DNA from: an uncultured Ruminococcus sp.
GTDB taxonomy: Bacteria; Bacillota; Clostridia; Oscillospirales; Ruminococcaceae
Assembly: GCA_947174965.1 (NCBI GenBank)
Contig: CAMWKY010000151.1
Location: 1-5,710 of the forward strand
Length of the DNA: 5,710 nucleotides
Direction of reading: 5' to 3'
Position 1 is the stretch's first letter, and each line of letters begins with the position of its first letter. Made by a program: the position numbers and the translations under genes. The notes below the pieces were generated by a model, which saw only the letters and a program-made list of their open reading frames with translations, made no database searches and was not told where the DNA came from. Shown here piece after piece: positions 1 through 4,513 of this stretch.

Positions 1-38
1 ATATTATATAATGAAGTCGACACATTATATAAATTCTG

Positions 39-44
39 AAAGGA
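39..44 (+). promoter_or_regulatory. Ribosome binding site deciding the DUF2079 start
   Basis: AAAGGA lies 11 nt before the ATG at 56. The earlier in-frame ATG at 11 has only ATATTATATA in front of it within the window and no purine-rich site, so 56 is the better start. The first 10 bases are the window edge, so a site further upstream cannot be excluded. Confidence 0.6.
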
Positions 45-55
45 CAACAAAGCTA

Positions 56-2041
56 ATGAATGAAAACGAAACAGAATCAATAAAATATGAACAGACTGAA
101 ATTATGTCTGAAGAATCTTTACAGTCAAGTGAACTTGAACAGCAACAAGATGATTCAGCAGAAGTCACTTCAAAAAGAAATAAGATACTGGAATTTTTTC
201 AAAAAGGAAGTAATTTTATCAATAATGCCAGCCTTCCTCATTTGCTGATGCGGTTTATTGGTTCATATCTTCTTACGGCATCTTATTTTATATTCAAAAA
301 CAGTGTTTTTGCTGAAAGAGAAAACACCATACGTCCGATATACAACTGGAAAGAATATCGTGAAGATGTATCAATATTGGCATTGGTTGTTATTACTGCC
401 CTGATATTTATAATTATAAGCATACTCAAATACAAACTGCCAAGAGTACGTTTTGACGTTTATACCATGATAACGGGATTTGTTTTATTCTCAATATCTT
501 CACTCTGGCGCAATGAAAGTATATATCTTGTAATTGTTCTCACAATACTGACAGCAATATTCGGGTATATTGGTTTCAGATATGAAAGAAAAAATGCTGA
601 AATTAAAATGCCGTTCTGGGCATCATGCCTGATAGTCCTGCTTTTTGCAGTATTCACAGCAACAATTGTCGCTACAACAACTATCTGTCAGTATAAGTCT
701 TATGGAACGTCTTGTTTTGATATGGGCATATTTATTCAGATGTACCATTCAATGATAAACGACCTTTCACTTGTAACAACTTGTGAAAGAGGAAAGTTCC
801 TTTCGCATTTTGCTGTACACTGTTCACCAATATACTATTTATTACTGCCGTTTTATTATTTATTCCCACGTGCGCAGACATTGCTTATTGCGCAGGCAGT
901 TATGATAGCAACAGGCGTTATTCCGCTTATGGGTATATGTAAAAGCTACAGATTTAAAAATTCCTCAATAATATTCTGGGGAATAACATATCTTTTCTGC
1001 GCCGAACTTATAAATCCGTGCTATTATCATTTCCATGAAAACGCATTTCTTCCGCCGTTGCTTATGTGGCTTTTCTATTCAATAGAAAAAAAGAAACCAG
1101 TACTCATTTATATATTTATGGCACTGGTATTAATGGTTAAAGAAGATGCTCCGATTTATATTGTATGTATCGGACTTTATCTGATTTTCCAGAAAGATAA
1201 AAAAGATATAAAGCTACATGGCTTTATAATGGCAGTTATTGCAGGCTTATACTTTGTTATAGTAACATCACTCATGGGAAAATATGGTGAGGGCGTAATG
1301 ACTTCACGAACATATGGCAATCTTATGATTGACCATGATGCAGGTTTCGGAGAGATAATCAAGACGGTACTGCTTAATCCTGCATATTTCCTTAGTCAGC
1401 TTGTAAAAGAAGATACTTTTATATTCTTTATTACAGTAATGATGCCAATTGGATTTATGCCGTTTGTTACAAAAAAATACTCTGTTCTTTGGTTATGTCT
1501 TCCGTTTGTACTCATGAATCTTGCAACAGGTTATGGATATGCTTCACAAACAGGTTATCAGTATGTTTTCGGCACATCTACTTGTCTTATATATGCAACA
1601 ATTGTAAATACAGCTTCTTTGAATACGGAAAAGAAAAAACTTCTCCCACTGTATACGTCAATAGCTACTGTTTATATGGCTGTTTCGTTATTCAGCGGTC
1701 GTGTTATAGATAAATATGATTCATATAAAAATAATAGAGAAAGATTTGATAACCGTGATGCTGTAGTGGAGGTAATTCCCGAAGATGCCTCTGTAATTGC
1801 TGACACATGGTATCTTCCGACCCTTGCAAACCGTAATGAGATATATGAACTTGGTGACAGTCTCCTTAATGAACCGCTTGGCGTTGATGTTGTTGTAATA
1901 AATCCAAATTCAGGCTGGGAGCGTATACAGGAATTTAAAGATAAACTTATTCAGGAAAATTATAGCGAATATTGTGTATTAGAAAGTAATTTTGCAGTAT
2001 ATACAAGACAGGGTTATACACTTCCTGAACGTATTGAGTGA
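56..2041 (+). CDS. DUF2079 family multi-pass membrane protein, putative GT-C-like glycosyltransferase
   Basis: This 661-residue integral membrane protein matches the DUF2079 pattern. Residues 1-55 are a charged Glu/Gln-rich cytoplasmic tail without a recognised domain. Hydrophobic helices begin near residue 60 and continue to about 550, followed by a soluble C-terminal region of about 110 residues. Family hallmarks, numbered from the ATG at 56, are Asp222 in FDMGIF, His251 and His255 in HFAVHCSP, HFHEN at 325-329, and VKEDAP with Glu363-Asp364. The C-terminal IPEDASVIAD segment (574-583) is also typical. DUF2079 proteins are thought to share the GT-C membrane glycosyltransferase architecture, in which an acidic residue in the first large outer loop is catalytic; Asp222 is the candidate, by inference. 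The next gene starts 8 nt downstream and encodes a polyprenyl-phosphate glycosyltransferase, so this protein may use that lipid-linked sugar. An ATG at 11 would add 15 residues. Family call is strong; the enzymatic role is not proven. Confidence 0.85.
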   Translation: MNENETESIKYEQTEIMSEESLQSSELEQQQDDSAEVTSKRNKILEFFQKGSNFINNASLPHLLMRFIGSYLLTASYFIFKNSVFAERENTIRPIYNWKEYREDVSILALVVITALIFIIISILKYKLPRVRFDVYTMITGFVLFSISSLWRNESIYLVIVLTILTAIFGYIGFRYERKNAEIKMPFWASCLIVLLFAVFTATIVATTTICQYKSYGTSCFDMGIFIQMYHSMINDLSLVTTCERGKFLSHFAVHCSPIYYLLLPFYYLFPRAQTLLIAQAVMIATGVIPLMGICKSYRFKNSSIIFWGITYLFCAELINPCYYHFHENAFLPPLLMWLFYSIEKKKPVLIYIFMALVLMVKEDAPIYIVCIGLYLIFQKDKKDIKLHGFIMAVIAGLYFVIVTSLMGKYGEGVMTSRTYGNLMIDHDAGFGEIIKTVLLNPAYFLSQLVKEDTFIFFITVMMPIGFMPFVTKKYSVLWLCLPFVLMNLATGYGYASQTGYQYVFGTSTCLIYATIVNTASLNTEKKKLLPLYTSIATVYMAVSLFSGRVIDKYDSYKNNRERFDNRDAVVEVIPEDASVIADTWYLPTLANRNEIYELGDSLLNEPLGVDVVVINPNSGWERIQEFKDKLIQENYSEYCVLESNFAVYTRQGYTLPERIE

Positions 2042-2045
2042 GGTG
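2040..2045 (+). promoter_or_regulatory. Ribosome binding site deciding the GT2 start
   Basis: GAGGTG is an exact match to the anti-Shine-Dalgarno complement and overlaps the stop codon of the preceding gene (2039-2041). It sits correctly for the ATG at 2050. It also shows that the in-frame GTG at 2038, which would overlap the upstream gene by 4 nt, is not the start, because that codon lies inside the site. Confidence 0.8.
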
Positions 2046-2049
2046 GAAT

Positions 2050-3024
2050 ATGAGTGATAAAATAACAATAATTATTCCGTGCTACAATGAGCAGGAAACA
2101 ATACCAATATTTGTTGAGGAAATGGACAAGGTATATGCTGAAATGCGTAAAAAGTACAGTATAAGAATGGAATATCTGTTTGTAGATGACGGCTCAAAGG
2201 ATAAGACACTGAAAGTTCTTAAGGAGTATTCCGAAAAATATCCGCATATCAGCTATATAACATTTTCAAGAAATTTCGGCAAAGAAGCAGGTATGTTCGC
2301 AGGACTTGAAAATGCGGACGGTGATTATGTTGTAATTATAGATGCTGACTTACAAGACCCGCCTGAACTTATCGAAGAAATGTACTCCACTATAAAAAAT
2401 TCTGATTATGATTGCGTTGCATCAAGACGTGTTGACAGAAAAGGCGAATCAAAGATACGTTCATTTTTCGCAAGGTCTTTTTACAAGATAATGAGCAAAA
2501 TATCAAAGACAAATATAGTTGACGGCGCAAGGGATTTCAGAATGATGTCACGACCTATGGTTGATGCTATTGTTTCACTCCGTGAATACAACCGCTTTTC
2601 AAAAGGTATATTTCAGTGGGTTGGATTCAATACAAAGTGGCTTGAATTTGAAAACAGAAACCGTGTTGCAGGCACGACAAAATGGTCTTTCTTTGGACTT
2701 CTGGTATATGCGATTGACGGAATTATCGCATTTTCAACCGTACCTCTTGCCTTGTCCTCTATAATAGGAATAATATTTTGCTGTATTTCATTTATTTTGC
2801 TTCTCATATTCTTTATACGTGCATTAATATGGGGCGACCCTGTTTCAGGCTGGCCCTCATTGGTCTGCATAATATGTTTCACTTCAGGCTTTATTCTTTT
2901 GTGCAACGGAATTACAGGACTTTACGTTTCAAAAATTTATTCAGAAGTAAAAAACCGTCCTCAATATGTAATACGTGAATACAAAAAATGTAAAGATGAT
3001 TCCGAAAATACAGAAAGTAACTAA
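2050..3024 (+). CDS. GT2 polyprenyl-phosphate glycosyltransferase (GtrB/DPM1-like)
   Basis: This 324-residue family 2 glycosyltransferase is expected to transfer a sugar from a nucleotide-sugar to polyprenyl (undecaprenyl) phosphate at the inner face of the membrane. Visible motifs are IIIPCYNEQE (7-16), FVDDGSKDKT (44-53, with Asp46-Asp47), FSRNFGKEAG (72-81), and the metal-binding DAD of VIIDADLQDPPELI (Asp98, Asp100). ARDFRMMSR (160-168) and NRFSKGIFQWVGF (181-193) are typical of bacterial DPM1-like enzymes. Two membrane helices follow, at about 225-257 and 270-294, then the family-typical end IYSEVKNRPQYVIRE (296-310). This is the GtrB/CsbB/YkoT type; length is normal and no key residue is missing. 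The sugar cannot be read from sequence. It is the last gene of the operon with the DUF2079 gene, 8 nt away and with its ribosome binding site overlapping that gene's stop, which implies tightly linked expression. No GtrA-type flippase gene is in the window. Confidence 0.92.
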   Translation: MSDKITIIIPCYNEQETIPIFVEEMDKVYAEMRKKYSIRMEYLFVDDGSKDKTLKVLKEYSEKYPHISYITFSRNFGKEAGMFAGLENADGDYVVIIDADLQDPPELIEEMYSTIKNSDYDCVASRRVDRKGESKIRSFFARSFYKIMSKISKTNIVDGARDFRMMSRPMVDAIVSLREYNRFSKGIFQWVGFNTKWLEFENRNRVAGTTKWSFFGLLVYAIDGIIAFSTVPLALSSIIGIIFCCISFILLLIFFIRALIWGDPVSGWPSLVCIICFTSGFILLCNGITGLYVSKIYSEVKNRPQYVIREYKKCKDDSENTESN

Positions 3025-3030
3025 GTATAT

Positions 3031-3070
3031 AAAATCTCCCTTACCTTTTGGAATAGATAAGGGAGATTTT
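3031..3070 (+). terminator. Bidirectional intrinsic terminator between convergent genes
   Basis: A perfect 13-bp stem pairs 3031-3043 (AAAATCTCCCTTA) with 3058-3070 (TAAGGGAGATTTT) around a 14-nt loop. Its right arm ends in a T run that continues into TATATG. It starts 6 nt after the stop of the glycosyltransferase gene. The arms carry A and T tracts on both sides, so the same hairpin can also stop minus-strand transcripts from the XRE gene, which ends at 3113. Confidence 0.9.
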
Positions 3071-3112
3071 TATATGCTGTTATTTTTCTGTTGTTTTGTC
3101 GGGATTTTTGCT

Positions 3113-3691
3113 TTATTTCAGAAATAAGCCCATAATAACACATACAATAAATGTTATAACACCTGTGCCAATTGCTAAAAGAATTTTCTGATACAGATTT
3201 TTTGCATTTTCCTGAACTTTTTCTTTTTCAGAGAGAGTTTCTCCGTTTGTAAATGCCACGATTTCACGGTATGTCTGAATGTCATGATTTTTTTTGAATT
3301 TCTCTAATTTGAATGCAAAGTACATGGCAATGCAAAATTCCGCAAGCCATATTAATGCCCCTGCAATAGTTCCAAGATATTTCAAAAGCGGAATTGGTGT
3401 AATCATCACGAGCAACAGGCAGACAGTAAAAATAATGTCGAGCTTTTTAAATTCCTTGATGTCCTCATTTTTGATTTGAATTTTCATTTCTTCCAAATCT
3501 CCTTTAACTAAATTGTCAAGAGAGACTTCAAAAACTTCACTCATAAGAAGCAGACTTTTAATATCAGGATAATTTTTATCGTTTTCCCAGTTTGAAATAG
3601 TCTGACGTGATACGAATATACGTTCTGCCAACTGTTCTTGAGAGAGTTGTTTGTCCGTGCGATATTTTTTTATCTGTTTTCCGAGTTCCAT
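3113..3691 (-). CDS. XRE-family transcriptional regulator with C-terminal membrane domain
   Basis: This 192-residue protein joins an N-terminal Cro/C1-type helix-turn-helix to a membrane anchor. The HTH spans about residues 6-62, with SQEQLAERIFVSRQTISNWE (17-36) giving the two core helices, then the common YPDIKSLLLMSEVFEVSLDNL. Hydrophobic segments follow at about 85-103, 105-127 and 170-191, with a hydrophilic segment of about 40 residues between the last two. It probably acts as a membrane-tethered DNA-binding protein; ligand and targets are unknown. The start at 3691 is chosen because AGGAGG (complement of 3699-3704) lies correctly before it, whereas an upstream in-frame ATG at 3721 would place that site inside the gene. 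It lies downstream of the 133-residue gene on the same strand with no clear terminator between them, so some cotranscription is possible. Fold assignment is firm; function is only at family level. Confidence 0.88.
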   Translation of the reverse strand: MELGKQIKKYRTDKQLSQEQLAERIFVSRQTISNWENDKNYPDIKSLLLMSEVFEVSLDNLVKGDLEEMKIQIKNEDIKEFKKLDIIFTVCLLLVMITPIPLLKYLGTIAGALIWLAEFCIAMYFAFKLEKFKKNHDIQTYREIVAFTNGETLSEKEKVQENAKNLYQKILLAIGTGVITFIVCVIMGLFLK

Positions 3692-3698
3692 TTTTATC

Positions 3699-3704
3699 CC
3701 TCCT
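3699..3704 (-). promoter_or_regulatory. Ribosome binding site deciding the XRE start
   Basis: The minus strand reads AGGAGG here, 7 nt before the ATG at 3691. This is close to a perfect Shine-Dalgarno site and favours the shorter 192-residue protein over the 202-residue frame starting at 3721. Confidence 0.85.
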
Positions 3705-3712
3705 GCAATTTC

Positions 3713-3741
3713 ATTATACACGAGATTTTAGGATTCTGCAA
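3713..3741 (-). promoter_or_regulatory. Possible promoter of the XRE gene
   Basis: A perfect TATAAT (minus strand, 3718-3713) lies 17 nt downstream of TTGCAG (3741-3736), which matches the -35 consensus only in TTG. Transcription would start near 3706, leaving a leader of about 15 nt that begins at the ribosome binding site. The short leader and weak -35 make this tentative. Confidence 0.4.
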
Positions 3742-3772
3742 TCAAAAGTGTTTGACAAATGGCTATTTTGCG

Positions 3773-3792
3773 ATGTAAAAAGTATTTTACAT
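3773..3792. repeat. Perfect 8-bp-arm palindrome, possible operator
   Basis: ATGTAAAA (3773-3780) and TTTTACAT (3785-3792) form an exact inverted repeat with a 4-bp spacer, AGTA. It lies in the 107-bp gap between the two minus-strand genes, 6 nt past the stop of the 133-residue gene and about 80 nt before the XRE start. No T run follows on either strand, so it does not look like a terminator. A protein-binding site is the more natural reading, possibly for the adjacent XRE protein; this is inference. Confidence 0.5.
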
Positions 3793-3798
3793 AACAGT

Positions 3799-4200
3799 TT
3801 ATCTGTTGTAATCAAGTTTATCTGCTCCGTACATCATGGAATTATTTAAAAGCAGGTCTGTATTTATGTATCTGACAAACTCGTTTGATATATATTTGCC
3901 GAAATTTTTCCATACAGTTGCATCATCAGATAATCTTTCTAAGATTGTCACATCAACAACATTTACAACATCATCTGTTCCATTAAGCCACATATCTTCA
4001 ATGAAACTGCAATACTTTTTTATTTCAGCAGTATTAGTGTTTTGTTTCAGCAATTCAAACAGAGGAACATTTATTTCATCTGCAAAGAAAATATGTGCTG
4101 TTAATTTGTTGTAATCTTCATAATGGAGTTTTAAATTTTTAGCTTTTTCAATAAATAATTCTGTAAGTTTTTTTGCGAAAAATTCTTTTGTGTACTTCAT
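3799..4200 (-). CDS. Uncharacterised 133-residue acidic protein
   Basis: I do not recognise this gene with certainty. It is a soluble, probably mostly helical protein with no signal peptide or membrane segment. Notable stretches are HIFFADEINVPLFELL (36-51), KYCSFIEDMWLNGTDDVVNV (62-81) and VTILERLSDDATVWKNFGKY (84-103). The FIE...G...V.N...V..LE.L arrangement recalls small proteins annotated as DUF7674 or as polymorphic-toxin immunity-like, but this is recollection and weak. The start is supported by TAAGGAAT with AAGGAA at 4214-4209, 8 nt before the ATG, and by a promoter just upstream (4227-4254). It is transcribed from just after the tRNA-Leu terminator and may read through into the XRE gene. 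No toxin gene is visible next to it, so an immunity role has no support from context. Confidence 0.8.
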   Translation of the reverse strand: MKYTKEFFAKKLTELFIEKAKNLKLHYEDYNKLTAHIFFADEINVPLFELLKQNTNTAEIKKYCSFIEDMWLNGTDDVVNVVDVTILERLSDDATVWKNFGKYISNEFVRYINTDLLLNNSMMYGADKLDYNR

Positions 4201-4226
4201 TGCAATTATTCCTTACTGATAATTTA

Positions 4227-4254
4227 ATTATAAAAAAAGTCTCTTTGGTGAAAA
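4227..4254 (-). promoter_or_regulatory. Promoter of the 133-residue gene, overlapping the tRNA terminator
   Basis: On the minus strand a perfect TATAAT (4232-4227) follows TTTTCA (4254-4249, 4 of 6 to TTGACA) with a 16-nt spacer. A start near 4220 would give a leader of about 20 nt holding the AAGGAA ribosome binding site. The spacer is the right arm of the tRNA terminator hairpin and the -10 begins at the last T of its T tract. Confidence 0.5.
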
Positions 4255-4269
4255 CCAAAAAGACTTTTT
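4232..4269 (-). terminator. Intrinsic terminator of tRNA-Leu
   Basis: The arms 4261-4269 and 4234-4242 pair over 9 bp. After one C-A mismatch, 4254-4259 and 4244-4249 pair over 6 bp around a 4-nt loop. Read on the minus strand the hairpin is followed by seven T residues (4238-4232). It lies 29 nt beyond the encoded CCA of the tRNA, as expected for a single-gene tRNA transcript. Confidence 0.88.
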
Positions 4270-4271
4270 AC

Positions 4272-4297
4272 ACATTCTTTTCCACTCACAAGAATGT
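4272..4297 (-). other. Hairpin in the tRNA-Leu 3' trailer
   Basis: ACATTCTT (4272-4279) and AAGAATGT (4290-4297) are perfect inverted repeats of 8 bp with a 10-nt loop. The stem begins at the base directly after the encoded CCA, so the precursor would carry this hairpin flush against the mature tRNA end, followed 2 nt later by the terminator hairpin. It may affect 3' processing; this is inference. Confidence 0.5.
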
Positions 4298-4382
4298 TGG
4301 TGCGAGTAATGGGACTTGAACCCATACGTCCTTCGACACACGCCCCTCAAACGTGCCTGTCTGCCTATTCCAGCACACTCGC
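4298..4382 (-). tRNA. tRNA-Leu(GAG) with encoded CCA
   Basis: The minus strand folds as a complete class II tRNA of 82 nt plus CCA. The acceptor stem is GCGAGTG (from 4382) with TACTCGC, closing with a G-U pair, then discriminator A (4301) and CCA (4300-4298). The anticodon stem CACGT/GCGTG encloses the loop TTGAGGG, giving anticodon GAG (4348-4346), which reads leucine codons CUU and CUC. A long variable arm (GTC-GAAG-GAC) and a perfect T stem ATGGG/CCCAT around TTCAAGT confirm the leucine type. The gene stands alone, with its own promoter and terminator and protein genes on both sides. Confidence 0.97.
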
Positions 4383-4417
4383 ATTTATTTTTTGCAGTAT
4401 TTCCTGACTGCTTTATT

Positions 4418-4446
4418 ATTATATCACATAAAAACGGATTTGTCAA
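4418..4446 (-). promoter_or_regulatory. Strong consensus promoter of tRNA-Leu
   Basis: The minus strand carries TTGACA (4446-4441), a 17-nt spacer and TATAAT (4423-4418), all exactly at consensus. TGA directly before the -10 also gives a TGn extended -10. Transcription would begin near 4411, about 29 nt before the tRNA 5' end at 4382. Such a promoter fits a stable RNA gene. Confidence 0.92.
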
Positions 4447-4477
4447 GTGTTTTTTGAAAAAAAATAAAAAAATTTTT
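4447..4477 (-). promoter_or_regulatory. A/T tracts upstream of the tRNA promoter (UP-like), also terminator tail
   Basis: This stretch is nearly all A and T in phased runs directly upstream of the tRNA -35. That is the position and composition of an UP element contacted by the RNA polymerase alpha subunit. The same bases supply the T tract after the hairpin at 4478-4506. Confidence 0.5.
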
Positions 4478-4506
4478 TGTGCCGTACAGAATTACCATAC
4501 GGCACA
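4478..4506 (-). terminator. Intrinsic terminator of the repeat-helix membrane protein gene
   Basis: TGTGCCGTA (4478-4486) and TACGGCACA (4498-4506) form a perfect 9-bp stem with an 11-nt loop, starting 7 nt after the stop codon at 4514. On the minus strand the stem is followed by AAAAA, then T7, A and T8. The A run before the stem (4509-4515) can pair with the first T run and extend the hairpin, leaving the second T run as the release tract. Confidence 0.75.
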
Positions 4507-4513
4507 TATTTTT

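Noticed and set aside
2613..2906. Minus-strand 97-residue frame inside the glycosyltransferase gene
   Set aside because: It is antisense to the conserved GT2 C-terminal region and its membrane helices, without its own start signals.
3031..3070. Possible regulatory RNA or riboswitch between the convergent genes
   Set aside because: The only structure is a single 13-bp hairpin with a T run after a stop codon, which is fully explained as a terminator shared by convergent genes.
3836..4114. Plus-strand reading frame opposite the 133-residue gene, with TTGACA at 3752-3757
   Set aside because: The TTGACA has only a poor -10 (GTAAAA or TAAAAA) at the right distance, there is no convincing ribosome binding site, and the minus-strand frame has promoter, ribosome binding site and protein-like composition.
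4219..4231. 13-bp palindrome ATAATTTAATTAT over the -10 of the 133-residue gene
   Set aside because: It consists only of A and T in an A/T-rich promoter and largely restates the -10 hexamer; chance is the simplest explanation.
4228..4446. A 72-residue minus-strand reading frame across the tRNA region
   Set aside because: It covers the complete tRNA-Leu, its trailer and its terminator, has no ribosome binding site of note and starts in the tRNA promoter. The RNA gene explains the sequence.
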